Assembly: GCF_005747095.1 (NCBI RefSeq) | Contig: NZ_SWLG01000008.1 | Coordinates: forward strand, 124,001 to 188,000 | Direction: 5' to 3' | DNA from: Exobacillus caeni | GTDB taxonomy: Bacteria; Bacillota; Bacilli; Bacillales; Guptibacillaceae | DNA: 64,000 bases | Part shown: positions 36,390 through 44,879 of the stretch, one piece after another | Position numbering within the stretch: the first letter of the stretch is position 1 | How the letters are laid out: each line of letters begins with the position of its first letter | Program-made: the position numbers and the translations under genes | The notes under the pieces: generated by a model | Database searches by the model: none | What the model saw: the letters and a program-made list of their open reading frames with translations, nothing else | What the model was told of the DNA's origin: nothing

Positions 36390-36445
36390 AGGACGTGCTC
36401 ATGATGGATACGGATCGTATTCAGGACATGAGTGGCGTCCTTTTT
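36390..36445 (+). terminator. Terminator after the CD3324-family gene
   Basis: AGGACG-GCTCATG and CATGAGT-CGTCCT pair around a long loop and are followed by TTTTTC, just after the stop codon at 36384. Confidence 0.7.
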
Positions 36446-36459
36446 CACCAGGATTAAAT

Positions 36460-37797
36460 CTATAATGAATGCAGCAATGTCTTTCCTTTCTTGTAGTCCT
36501 CTACCATAATCTTTTCAGGCACAAGACTCCCTCCTGTTGCCCACACAAGCTGGGTTCCGCTGGCTAAACTGTTGTTTAGTTTAACAAGAGATACATCATC
36601 CGTCTTTGAAAGTTGAACAGGGCCATACATACCTGCAAGCGCAGAAGGCTCAAGCTGTATGTTCTCGCAATCAACAAGAAGTGCAAGCATTTTAAAGAGC
36701 TCATCATCATCGACTGTATAGACACCACTGATCAATTTCTTCACTATTTGTCCAACAAACCTCGATGGTCTCCCTACCGCAAGTCCATCAGCTGCCGTAC
36801 GGTTATCAATACCAAAGTCCTGAACTGAAATCTGATCATGCTTATCTGTCATCAAACCCAGCAGCATCGACGGCGAATGAGTTGGTTCGGCGAAGAAACA
36901 GTGAACGTTTTCTCCAAACACCTTTTTTAATCCATATGCAACCCCGCCGGGACCTCCCCCCACACCACAGGGCAGATATACCACAAGCGGGTGGTTTTCA
37001 TCTACATGAATTTTCATACGGTCTAGCTGTTTCTTTAAACGGAAGGCCGCCACTGCATAGCCAATAAATAAGTCTTTTGAATTCTCATCATCAATAAAAT
37101 AACAAGTATCTGACTTCAGGCATTCTTCACGGCCCTTTTCAACTGCCTTGCTAAAATCAGACGCATGCTCTACAACCTTTACTCCCTTTTCTCTTAGCAA
37201 TTCCTTCTTCCATTCCTTCGCATCATGCGACATATGTACCGTGACATTAAAACCTAGCTCTGCACTTATGATCCCTATACTTAAACCAAGATTTCCTGTC
37301 GAACCTACTGCGATTGAGTAATCAGAAAAAAACTCTTTAAACTCTTTTGATGACATTTTTGAATAGTCATCGGTAATGGAAAGCTTTTTATTTTCAATCG
37401 CAAGTTTTTCCGCATGCTTTAACACTTCATATATTCCACCACGTGCTTTGATTGAGCCCGCTATCGGAAGCTCATTATCGCATTTAAGCAGGAGGTTTCC
37501 CTTGATCCTGCAATCATATGTATCTTCCAGTCGGTTTTTCATCAGCTCGATATCAACAAGCGGAGACTCGATCAACCCGTTGGACGATTCTGTTTCAGGG
37601 AAAGATGCCTTAATAAACGGCGAAAAGCGATGAAGGCGGGTTTCTGCCTCCTTAATCTCTTCTATTCCTACGGCCACATTATCTTTCGTTTGATCCTGAC
37701 TATTACGGTTGATCCAAAAGACTTCCTTTGTTTCAACCAACTCTTTAATCAATGGATATTCCTCTATCCATTTATCGATTGGCTTTCCTGCAATCAT
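36460..37797 (-). CDS. dsdA: D-serine ammonia-lyase
   Basis: A PLP enzyme (fold type II) that deaminates D-serine to pyruvate and ammonia, relieving D-serine toxicity. About 445 residues, full length. The Schiff-base Lys is in [17 protein letters not shown] near residue 115, the phosphate loop is [14 protein letters not shown], and [16 protein letters not shown] is the family's glycine-rich stretch. The ATG at 37797 (or TTG at 37800) is preferred to GTG at 37809, which lies inside the GGAGGAG site. It is isolated; no dsdC or dsdX is nearby. Confidence 0.93.
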   Translation of the reverse strand: MIAGKPIDKWIEEYPLIKELVETKEVFWINRNSQDQTKDNVAVGIEEIKEAETRLHRFSPFIKASFPETESSNGLIESPLVDIELMKNRLEDTYDCRIKGNLLLKCDNELPIAGSIKARGGIYEVLKHAEKLAIENKKLSITDDYSKMSSKEFKEFFSDYSIAVGSTGNLGLSIGIISAELGFNVTVHMSHDAKEWKKELLREKGVKVVEHASDFSKAVEKGREECLKSDTCYFIDDENSKDLFIGYAVAAFRLKKQLDRMKIHVDENHPLVVYLPCGVGGGPGGVAYGLKKVFGENVHCFFAEPTHSPSMLLGLMTDKHDQISVQDFGIDNRTAADGLAVGRPSRFVGQIVKKLISGVYTVDDDELFKMLALLVDCENIQLEPSALAGMYGPVQLSKTDDVSLVKLNNSLASGTQLVWATGGSLVPEKIMVEDYKKGKTLLHSL

Positions 37798-37864
37798 CAA
37801 AGACTCCACTCCTCCCTGATAAAAGTTAGAATTAAACTAAGCATAACACTGCGACACAAATTTT

Positions 37865-37893
37865 GTAGCAAAAAAAGAAGCCGCCGAAGCGAC
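37865..37893 (-). terminator. Terminator with a TTCG tetraloop
   Basis: On the minus strand AAGTCGC-TTCG-GCGGCTT is a 7-bp stem with one G-T pair and the stable TTCG loop, followed by TCTTTTTTT. It ends the rsbR / NTF2-like unit. Confidence 0.85.
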
Positions 37894-37923
37894 TTATCCT
37901 AAACCTGTTCATCTAACCCTTGT

Positions 37924-38265
37924 TCATTTAACAAACCATACCTTTGAAATCTTTTCATTCTTAACTCCATAAATCGCTATGGCATCAACTTCTATGCCAT
38001 TTGCCCTTCCTGTGACAAACTCTTGATCAATGATGATATTTTCTTTCACGATTCTTGAAAGCAATTCAGCATGGTTATTCGGATTTTCCTTAAATAACTT
38101 AGTGTATCGCTCCCTCATTGCCTCTTTTCCGGTGTAAACAACACTGTTGGTAGGAAAATTAAGAACAGTAACGTCTTCACTATACTGTGCTAAAAAAGCT
38201 TCAATATCCTGGCTGTTATAGGCATCAAGTTGTGCCTGGGCCAGCTTTTTTGCTAGTTTACTCAT
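37924..38265 (-). CDS. NTF2-like (SnoaL/nuclear transport factor 2) family protein
   Basis: A 113-residue cone-shaped-fold protein. The pattern LAQAQLDAYNSQDIEAFLAQY, then YSEDVTVLNFP, GKEAMRERYTKLFKENPN and the closing AIAIYGVKNEKISKVWFV is characteristic of the NTF2-like superfamily, whose members bind small hydrophobic ligands or act as isomerases. It starts 13 bp after the canonical RsbR gene ends, so the two are probably one operon and may share stress control. The ligand is unknown. Confidence 0.8.
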   Translation of the reverse strand: MSKLAKKLAQAQLDAYNSQDIEAFLAQYSEDVTVLNFPTNSVVYTGKEAMRERYTKLFKENPNNHAELLSRIVKENIIIDQEFVTGRANGIEVDAIAIYGVKNEKISKVWFVK

Positions 38266-38278
38266 TACGCTCCCTCTT

Positions 38279-39109
38279 TCAATTGGTTTTTAAGATGATA
38301 GCCTGGGAAAGCGTAGCTGTAGTTGAGATATTTTCAAAATTTAAACCAAGCTGTACAGCAGTCTGTGCGATTTCAGGCCTGATTCCTGATAAGGTGGTCG
38401 TGATTCCAAGCAACTTTAATGTATCGATCAATTGAAACAGTTGATGTGCTACCATCGTGTCTACCATAATTACTCCCGATAAATCGATAAATAAATGGTC
38501 AAGCCCTTTTGCAGAACTTTGCTGCAACGTTTTTTCTAAAACAGTCTTCGCCCTGTATGTATCAATCTCCCCTACTAAAGGAAGCAGCCCAGTCTTATTA
38601 TTAAGCGAGATAACAGGCGAACTCAACTCGTTGATCACTGCTTTTTGTGACTCTAACTGGCTGTTTAGATAGTTTGCCTTTTCCTCCGTAAAACGAAGAA
38701 TTGCAATATCAAACACATCTATTATGCTTTGATTGTAAATTTCCTCTTTCTGTCGGCTAACCTTGTTTTCGGAAACAAATTCTTTTAAAAAGCTTAAATA
38801 TTGCTCCCTCACATTGATGAATTCTCTAATAATAAAGTGAGTTGGAGTTTCCAAATGTTCTTTGTCTGCAGCCAGGTTCAGTATCCACTCATCAAACTCC
38901 TTAACGAAAGTTGCTTTTTCTTCTATAAAAATTTTACATGCATGCAAATGGAATTCATAATTATGTTCTTTTAACCGTTCTATTATTTCAGGATCTGATG
39001 AGGCATAGACACCTTCAGGATCACTTTTATCAAGAGACTCGTACCATTCTTCCGTAAGCCGTTTAGCTTTATCTAACAGAAAAGCATATAATTCACGGTT
39101 TCTATGCAT
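38279..39109 (-). CDS. RsbR-type stressosome protein (canonical)
   Basis: A 276-residue RsbT co-antagonist. The N-terminal part (about 1-150) is a helical sensor region, and the C-terminal STAS domain (about 160-276) has the full signature: DLSGVIMVDTMVAHQLFQLI and GIRPEIAQTAVQLG in their usual places, with both phosphorylatable Thr residues kept. Stressosome proteins of this type sequester RsbT until stress releases it to activate SigB signalling. It contrasts with the divergent paralogue at 12146. The start has GAGGGGATAAGATAAA upstream. The NTF2-like gene follows closely. Confidence 0.9.
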   Translation of the reverse strand: MHRNRELYAFLLDKAKRLTEEWYESLDKSDPEGVYASSDPEIIERLKEHNYEFHLHACKIFIEEKATFVKEFDEWILNLAADKEHLETPTHFIIREFINVREQYLSFLKEFVSENKVSRQKEEIYNQSIIDVFDIAILRFTEEKANYLNSQLESQKAVINELSSPVISLNNKTGLLPLVGEIDTYRAKTVLEKTLQQSSAKGLDHLFIDLSGVIMVDTMVAHQLFQLIDTLKLLGITTTLSGIRPEIAQTAVQLGLNFENISTTATLSQAIILKTN

Positions 39110-39225
39110 TTTATCTTATCCCCTCCACACACATATATAACAAAACTATTGTTTAGCAATTTTCCAACTGCCTCTGCTAAGTATACCCTAAAGAAAGACC
39201 TTTGGTATATATAATGTATCTTCAA

Positions 39226-39253
39226 CCAAAAATGCGTGCAGAACAGCACGCAA
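39226..39253 (-). terminator. Terminator after the superoxide dismutase gene
   Basis: GCGTGC and GCACGC form a perfect 6-bp stem with a 6-base loop; the minus strand continues ATTTTTGG. Confidence 0.8.
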
Positions 39254-39261
39254 TATCTGAT

Positions 39262-40311
39262 TCAAAAGGCTTTCCACTTTACTTTCCAGGCTTCTTTATA
39301 CCGCTTCTCAACCTCTTTCCAATTTACTATATTCCACCAGTTGTCGACATACTTGCCTCTATTGTTTTCATACTGGAGATAATAAGCGTGTTCCCAAACA
39401 TCAAGCGGGAGAAGAGGAATAACGTCCCACTGGCTGAGATTTTGATGCTTTTCTGCCTGAAGGATTTCGAGCCGATGTGATCGGGGAGACCAGACAAGAA
39501 TCGACCAACCTACTGCTTCCACTTTCTTAGCTGCTTCAGAAAAGTGGTCCTTAAACATTTTAAAACTGCCAAAGGAACGCTCGATCTCTTGCATTAAATC
39601 CCCTTTTGGCTCTCCACCTCCTTCTGGGCTCATCACATTCCAGAAAATTGTATGCAAGTAATGCCCCGCTCCGTTAAAAGCCGCCTCACGTTCCCAGTGT
39701 TTAACTAACGTAAAGTCATTGTTATTCCTGGCATTTTGCAATTCCTTTTCCGCTTTGTTTAAACCGTCTACATAGCTCTGATGGTGCTTATCGTGATGAA
39801 GTTGCATGATTCTCCTGTCAATGTAAGGTTCGAGCGCATCATATGCATACGGTAACGGCGGCAGTCTATGTTCCCCGATTGGAACCGGGGAACCTTCACC
39901 AATATTTTCCTGATCGCTCACCATGCTAAACTGTCTCTTGAAATGAAGATCATGCGCCCGCTGGTTCAGGTAAAAAGCCATTTTAGAGTCGATGGGGCTG
40001 CCCCTCCATTTCAAGTAATTAAGTTCGGTAATGAAAGTATTTAATGCAGCGTAATATTCCTGTGGGACATTTTCTGAATTGATTCCCCTTCTTCCTGCTT
40101 CTTCCACTTCTTTTGTAAGTTCTGTGACCCATTCATCAAGGTCGTATAAATATGCCTGTAAATCATTTGATTCCCTCAAAGAATCCCTCTCCTTTCGTTC
40201 GTCGTTTTTACTATATGTAACAGGCGCCTGGAAGGAAGGTTGTTTCATAAAGACAAAAGGCTTTCCCAGCGAGCTAACTTTCTCAGAACATACAGGTATA
40301 TAACCAAGCAC
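39262..40311 (-). CDS. Fe/Mn superoxide dismutase with N-terminal extension (SodF-like)
   Basis: The C-terminal 200 residues are a complete Fe/Mn superoxide dismutase: first ligand region MQLHHDKHHQSYVDGLNKAE, second His in GHYLHTIFWNVMSP, and Asp and His in LPLDVWEHAYYLQY. SOD converts superoxide to peroxide and oxygen. The residue before the second His is Leu where most SODs have Asn. About 145 residues of Glu-rich, helical sequence precede the enzyme domain, as in SodF-like Bacillus proteins, though here the extension is long. The start is uncertain: GTG at 40311 has a weak site, and the ATG at residue 22 has GGGAAAG rather far away. Confidence 0.85.
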   Translation of the reverse strand: MLGYIPVCSEKVSSLGKPFVFMKQPSFQAPVTYSKNDERKERDSLRESNDLQAYLYDLDEWVTELTKEVEEAGRRGINSENVPQEYYAALNTFITELNYLKWRGSPIDSKMAFYLNQRAHDLHFKRQFSMVSDQENIGEGSPVPIGEHRLPPLPYAYDALEPYIDRRIMQLHHDKHHQSYVDGLNKAEKELQNARNNNDFTLVKHWEREAAFNGAGHYLHTIFWNVMSPEGGGEPKGDLMQEIERSFGSFKMFKDHFSEAAKKVEAVGWSILVWSPRSHRLEILQAEKHQNLSQWDVIPLLPLDVWEHAYYLQYENNRGKYVDNWWNIVNWKEVEKRYKEAWKVKWKAF

Positions 40312-40370
40312 TTATCCATTCTGCAGTTAAAAACCTCTTTTAATATGTTTTAAACAAAGCTTCTGCAAAT

Positions 40371-40402
40371 AAAAAATGACGCGCTTATTCGCACGCCATT
40401 TC
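40371..40402 (-). terminator. Terminator after the symporter gene
   Basis: On the minus strand AAATGGCGTGC and GCGCGTCATTT pair with mismatches and are followed by TTTATTT, soon after the stop codon at 40410. Confidence 0.65.
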
Positions 40403-40409
40403 TTATACG

Positions 40410-41999
40410 TTATTTTGTAACGATAGCTTTTTGTTCAAATTGCCCGCTAACATCTTTACTCTTATCAAGTACACTTACAACCACAAACACGATTGTCGAA
40501 AGTGGAAGAGCGTAGAATAATGGGTCAATGTGTGTCCATGGAAAAGCGAAGAGAGCATCTTTCCCAAAAATCGCCTTAGATAGTCCTATTGGTCCGGACT
40601 CGGCAGCATGCATAAACAAGAAACCAAAAACACTTACGCCAAAGCCAGTGATCATACTGTAAATCGCTCCGGCTCTTGTAGCACCTTTCCAGTAAAGTGC
40701 TCCGATTAGGACTGGCAAGAATCCTGCTGCACAGATGCCGAACCAGAATGCTGTTGCACGAGCGATGATACCCCCTGGTAAAAGATAAGCAAGAATAATT
40801 GCTGCTAATACTCCTATAATTACGCCGAGGCGAGAAAGGCTCTGCTTGTTTTTAAAACCTGCCTTGATTCCCATCGTATTCATTATATCTTCACCAAAAG
40901 CTGTTGCCTGTACATGAATCAAGGAACTTATGGTAGAAATTGTTGCTGAAAGCAATGTTAGTGTAAACAAGTAGATAAACCATTCCGGCATAATGGCATT
41001 GATAATTTTAGGGATGACTAGATCTGAATTTCCTCCAGCTACACTTATCGCAAGCTGACCACTATTTTCCATAAAGTATACATTACTCAGAGGTCCAATC
41101 ATGAAAGCAGCACCAGTCATGAAGAAGATGAATATACCTCCAACAAGAACAGAACGGTATAATGCCCTGTCATTTTTAACCGTCATACAACGCATTGCAA
41201 GCTGGGGCTGAGCAAGAACTCCGATCCCTACACCCATGATGATTGTACTGACAAGTGTCCACCACAAAGGGGAACCTAACACAGGCATGCTTGTCCATCC
41301 CTGATGGCCGCCTTTAGCAAGAGATTCAGGCACCATATCCTTTAAAGCGGATAAAGCGGCATGGCCATCAATAATTCCGCCAACAGCGTTATATGTCACC
41401 ACAAGGAATACGATCATACCGACGAGCATTATCACTGCCCCGAATGCATCGGTATACATAACCGCTTTAATTCCACCGCTGATAACATACATTGCAACAA
41501 TTGCACCAAGAAGCAATAATGCAACGTTAAAGTTCATCGAAAGCGACTCTTGAAGGAAGCGGCCGCCCCCGATCAACACAATACTCGTATAAGCTGGCAT
41601 AAAAATAAAAATCATTGCTCCTGCAAACACGGTGATAAATTTAGACTCGTACCTTTTACCTAATAATGTTGGAAAAGTCGTTGCATCAAACTTGATAGAG
41701 AGCCTTCTGATCCTGGTACCAAAGACTGCAAATGCAACAAAAATTCCGAGAACGATATTTAGGAATGCTAACCATAAAAGCCCCATCCCAAAGATAGATC
41801 CGGCACCGCCAAATCCAACAAGGGCAGAGGTACTGATAAACGTGGCCCCATAAGAGAGTGCCATGACAGTCGGGCTGATGCTTCTCCCTCCTACAAGGTA
41901 ATCCGCTTCACTCGTCGTCTTCTTATAACCATAATATGCAAGTCCAGTCATTATTGCCATGTAAACAAGAACTAGAGGGATTAAAATTGCCATATTCAT
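40410..41999 (-). CDS. Sodium:solute symporter (SSS family)
   Basis: A 529-residue membrane carrier with about thirteen helices. DYLVGGRSISPTVMALSYGA near residues 34-53, SALVGFGGAGSIFG and RYESKFITVF fit the SSS family, near the YhjB-type of metabolite permeases rather than PutP. It overlaps by 4 bp (ATGA) with the 38-residue gene upstream. It lies next to the 4-hydroxyphenylacetate island but is separated by a terminator-like hairpin, so it could import the aromatic acid; this is inference from position. It could also be an acetate- or pyruvate-type permease. Confidence 0.87.
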   Translation of the reverse strand: MNMAILIPLVLVYMAIMTGLAYYGYKKTTSEADYLVGGRSISPTVMALSYGATFISTSALVGFGGAGSIFGMGLLWLAFLNIVLGIFVAFAVFGTRIRRLSIKFDATTFPTLLGKRYESKFITVFAGAMIFIFMPAYTSIVLIGGGRFLQESLSMNFNVALLLLGAIVAMYVISGGIKAVMYTDAFGAVIMLVGMIVFLVVTYNAVGGIIDGHAALSALKDMVPESLAKGGHQGWTSMPVLGSPLWWTLVSTIIMGVGIGVLAQPQLAMRCMTVKNDRALYRSVLVGGIFIFFMTGAAFMIGPLSNVYFMENSGQLAISVAGGNSDLVIPKIINAIMPEWFIYLFTLTLLSATISTISSLIHVQATAFGEDIMNTMGIKAGFKNKQSLSRLGVIIGVLAAIILAYLLPGGIIARATAFWFGICAAGFLPVLIGALYWKGATRAGAIYSMITGFGVSVFGFLFMHAAESGPIGLSKAIFGKDALFAFPWTHIDPLFYALPLSTIVFVVVSVLDKSKDVSGQFEQKAIVTK

Positions 42000-42112
42000 T
42001 CAGCGTCACCCCCGCGATTCCACATTACCGCACCAAAAATAACACAACCGACAGCCGACAGAACAGTCAAGATCCAAACCAACGCAATCGATGCGCTTTC
42101 CATACCTAACAT
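41996..42112 (-). CDS. Symporter small accessory protein (YhjC-like)
   Basis: A 38-residue single-helix protein, MLGMESASIALVWILTVLSA with a short polar tail ending NRGGDAE. The start follows GGGAGG. Its stop overlaps the start of the symporter gene, as for YhjC before YhjB in B. subtilis and other small partner peptides of SSS carriers. It probably stabilises or regulates the carrier in the membrane. Confidence 0.78.
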   Translation of the reverse strand: MLGMESASIALVWILTVLSAVGCVIFGAVMWNRGGDAE

Positions 42113-42246
42113 TCACGATTCCTCCCTAAAAAATTATCAAGTCTTTAACCCCTTGTTCTATCTATTGCAACACTCTTCTCATCGAACAGCGTAACAATCC
42201 TTTTAAGCACCCTTTATGAAAGCGCATACAAAAATCATCGTTAAAA

Positions 42247-42299
42247 GAGCCGCACTTCTCCTCTTTTAAACAAGCACCTTTTCATTAATCAGGCGGCTC
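42247..42299 (-). terminator. Terminator-like hairpin after the FAD synthetase gene
   Basis: GAGCCGC and GCGGCTC pair across a 39-base loop, overlapping the stop codon at 42298. The minus strand continues TTTTAACG, a short T-run, so termination may be partial. Confidence 0.5.
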
Positions 42300-43179
42300 A
42301 ACTGAATTGATATTTATGGCCGGAACTAGTAGGTACCTCCTCATCCGGGCATTTCTTAATCCATTTTATTTTCACCATTTTGCCATCATAACTATCTAAA
42401 TATTCGAATAATTTAACACCGACGAATTCTTTATTTCTTATGGGGTCGACATCTGCTATCCCTTTATACTTCTTCCCTTCTACTTCCAACTGGACTTCAT
42501 AACTGCCCGTAGATGGAAGTAAATAGTTTTCATCAATGAATACTTCGACAAACTTTTCTTTTTTTCCTTTAAGGTAAAAGGGCTCTTTAGCTTTACCTAC
42601 AAACAGATAATAGTCACCAAGAAAAAGTGGAATATCACCAACATTTCCTTCTGAAAGTAATTCACGGATCTTAGTAGAACTGATCTTCTCGTTTTGTTCC
42701 TCCATCTTAGATACAGTGGTGACATCGAAAGAGCCTGCTCCATCCTGTTCGATGGTTTGCATAGATCCTTCACCCTTAAAGCCATATCTAAAATCAAAAC
42801 CTGCCACAACATGCCGGCAATTCAACCCAACAAGGTATTGCTTAACAAAGTTAGCATGGTTTACTTTTGCAAAATCCAGGTTGAAATCAACGATGAAAAG
42901 CTGCTCCACTCCCTGTTCTTTAAACAGTTCCATCTTAATGGGAAGGGGGGAAAGATAATGGGTGATCTTTTCCTTACCTTTAATCAATTGGCTTGGATGT
43001 GGATAAAAGGTCATCACCGAAAGCTTCACTTGCTTTTGCTCGGCAATCTTTTTCGCAGTTTCTATAATACGCTGATGACCACGATGCACTCCATCAAAAA
43101 ATCCAAGCGCCATCACACATGGTGCATTGTTTTCCAGAGCCTTTGCATCGATCGGATGTTTCAAACGAGTTACCCTCAT
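42298..43179 (-). CDS. FAD synthetase (RibF-like) lacking the riboflavin kinase motif
   Basis: About 293 residues. The N-terminal half is a complete FMN adenylyltransferase domain: ALGFFDGVHRGHQRII with the HxGH motif near residue 32, and ISSTKIREL near residue 180. Bifunctional RibF proteins then have a kinase domain with GRxxxFPTAN; here the matching stretch reads GDYYLFVGKAKEPFYLKGKK, and PTAN is missing, though LPSTGSYEVQLEVEGKKYKG still recalls the barrel. It should make FAD from FMN but not FMN from riboflavin. It lies 19 bp after the flavin reductase gene in the HPA operon. The ATG at 43179 follows AAAGGGGG. Confidence 0.85.
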   Translation of the reverse strand: MRVTRLKHPIDAKALENNAPCVMALGFFDGVHRGHQRIIETAKKIAEQKQVKLSVMTFYPHPSQLIKGKEKITHYLSPLPIKMELFKEQGVEQLFIVDFNLDFAKVNHANFVKQYLVGLNCRHVVAGFDFRYGFKGEGSMQTIEQDGAGSFDVTTVSKMEEQNEKISSTKIRELLSEGNVGDIPLFLGDYYLFVGKAKEPFYLKGKKEKFVEVFIDENYLLPSTGSYEVQLEVEGKKYKGIADVDPIRNKEFVGVKLFEYLDSYDGKMVKIKWIKKCPDEEVPTSSGHKYQFS

Positions 43180-43198
43180 ATCTTCCACCCCCTTTAAA

Positions 43199-43660
43199 TC
43201 AACTGATATTGCAATATTTCCCTTCGAAAAACGCGAGCGGCGCCCCTTCTTCTTTCACAAAAATATCTTCCACTTCACCGATATACAGCGTATGGTCCCC
43301 TGCTGGATGTGCCTCATAAACACGGCACATAACATTTGCAAGCGAACCGCTGATTACAGGCAGGTCGTTGAACCAATCGAACTCAATTTCACGCTTATCT
43401 TTGATCTGGCCAGCAAAATACATCGACATTTCTTCCTGCTCATCGGACAAAATACTTACTGCAAATCTTCCTGCTTTTTTGATCTTCTCATGCATCGTCG
43501 CATTGTGCCCCACTGAAACAACGACTAACTTCGGATCAAGTGACACCGACATGAACGCATTCGCCGTCATCCCATGAACATCATCGTCACACTTCGTGGT
43601 AATCACCGTTACTCCTGTCGCAAACTTCCCCATCGCGTTACGAAACAAACGACTATCCAC
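43199..43660 (-). CDS. hpaC: Flavin reductase, HpaC-type
   Basis: A 153-residue NAD(P)H:flavin oxidoreductase that supplies reduced FAD to the HpaB monooxygenase. The flavin-binding sequence RNAMGKFATGVTVITTK (about 6-22), then HGMTANAFMSVSLDPKLVVVSV and the closing HTLYIGEVED, define the family. A GTG start follows GAGAGGGATTGAA. It belongs with hpaB at 44880, but hpaD lies between, and a copy of the dispersed repeat separates it from hpaD, so it may have its own control. Confidence 0.88.
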   Translation of the reverse strand: MDSRLFRNAMGKFATGVTVITTKCDDDVHGMTANAFMSVSLDPKLVVVSVGHNATMHEKIKKAGRFAVSILSDEQEEMSMYFAGQIKDKREIEFDWFNDLPVISGSLANVMCRVYEAHPAGDHTLYIGEVEDIFVKEEGAPLAFFEGKYCNIS

Positions 43661-43711
43661 TTCAATCCCTCTCTTCTTTTATCTTTTTTTGCTGGTAATG
43701 AGTTTTTCTTA

Positions 43712-43840
43712 ACTCTTAAAATGAGACCTCGGAGCGGAACATCTTCGCTCTCCCTAAAAAAGATTAGCATACTGATCTTTTGTAAGAGCGCACCGATAGA
43801 CTCGTTGTAACATGGGCTTTGTCATGTTTGGAATCAAAGG
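43712..43840 (-). repeat. Dispersed structured repeat, copy A (upstream of hpaC)
   Basis: Minus-strand order matches the other copies: CATGACAAAG, TTACAACGAG, GCTCT, hairpin AAAAGAT...ATCTTTT (perfect 7 bp), then AGAGCGAAGATGT. The GCTCT and AGAGC arms pair. It ends about 50 bp before the hpaC start codon, and its right end lies within 40 bp of the hpaD stop. Confidence 0.7.
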
Positions 43841-43880
43841 GTTCTGTCAATCGAAAATAACTCATTTACCTTTTCAAAGA

Positions 43881-44867
43881 TCAAATTACAAAAGTTGGCT
43901 TATGCTGTGCCAGGGCAGCTTCTTTCGTTTCGATCGGCTTTCCTGTCTGGATATCAAGTACGGTCGATGCTTCTTTAAACCAGCAATCCGGCGCTTCATG
44001 GCCCCAGAATGTCTGTCTTCTTGGATCGTTGATATCCCAGCGAACCGGTTCAAAGTCAGGATCTCCAGTAAAGTAGTCACCTGTATAAAGTTCGATGCGA
44101 TGGCCGTCCGGATCGCGGAGGTAAAGGAAAAACGCGTTCGATAAACCGTGGCGTCCAGGGCCACGCTCGATGTTAGGGCTGTAACCGATCGAAGCAAGTA
44201 CATCACATGCATGGATGATACTCATCGGATCGCTCAACCAGAACCCGATATGGTGAACACGAGGCCCTTTGCCGTTCATGAAGGCAACATCATGTACGGT
44301 AGGCTTGCGGTGAAGCCATGCTGCCCAGATTTTATCTTCCTCTGTAGCCGTATACTCTGAGCAAGCGAATCCAAGCTTCTCAATGTAAAAGTTATACGCC
44401 TTTTCTACATCCGGCACCATACAGTTGAAGTGATCGATTCGCTGCACCCTCGCTCCACGGTACATTTCGTAACGCTGAAGGAGGCGATCGACTGTTTCCA
44501 TCTTTGCAAAGAACTCAACCGGGATCCCAGAAACATCCTGGACGCGGAAGGAACGTCCTATAGCCCGCTGCGTACCTTCTTCCATCCATTTCACTTGAAA
44601 GCCATCTTTTTCAAAGAAAGAAGCCAGTTCTTCAAGGTCATCCTCTGAACGCATTTTATAGCTCAATACCTCAACGTTTGGCTGATCCGCTTTTTTCAAA
44701 ACAAGGCTGTGATGGATATGCTCTTCAAGGCCGCGAAGATAAATATGGTTATCATCAGCTTCTGTCTCCACAAAACCAAGTGCTTTCACATAAAACTCTC
44801 TTGATTTATCTAAATCAGTTACATGAAGAATCGCCCTTGCTGTACGGATAATATCAAAACCTGCCAT
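43881..44867 (-). CDS. hpaD: 3,4-dihydroxyphenylacetate (homoprotocatechuate) 2,3-dioxygenase
   Basis: An extradiol ring-cleavage dioxygenase of the vicinal oxygen chelate type, 328 residues with two repeated modules. Metal ligands are likely His in IDHFNCMVPD (about residue 155), His in VHHIGFWLSD (about 214) and Glu in HRIELYTGDYF (about 267). The C-terminal FEPVRWDINDPRRQTFWGHE is typical of Fe/Mn homoprotocatechuate dioxygenases. It converts homoprotocatechuate to 5-carboxymethyl-2-hydroxymuconate semialdehyde. It follows hpaB by 12 bp. Confidence 0.94.
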   Translation of the reverse strand: MAGFDIIRTARAILHVTDLDKSREFYVKALGFVETEADDNHIYLRGLEEHIHHSLVLKKADQPNVEVLSYKMRSEDDLEELASFFEKDGFQVKWMEEGTQRAIGRSFRVQDVSGIPVEFFAKMETVDRLLQRYEMYRGARVQRIDHFNCMVPDVEKAYNFYIEKLGFACSEYTATEEDKIWAAWLHRKPTVHDVAFMNGKGPRVHHIGFWLSDPMSIIHACDVLASIGYSPNIERGPGRHGLSNAFFLYLRDPDGHRIELYTGDYFTGDPDFEPVRWDINDPRRQTFWGHEAPDCWFKEASTVLDIQTGKPIETKEAALAQHKPTFVI

Positions 44868-44879
44868 GAATGCTCCCCC

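Noticed and set aside
40410-41999. Symporter as the missing PutP
   Set aside because: The N-terminal sequence and the small overlapping partner gene fit the YhjB-type branch better than PutP, and it is far from the put genes.
43753-43826. Short ORF MTKPMLQRVYRCALTKDQ... in repeat copy A
   Set aside because: The other copies do not keep the same peptide: one diverges strongly and one runs through in another frame. The paired structure, not a reading frame, is conserved.
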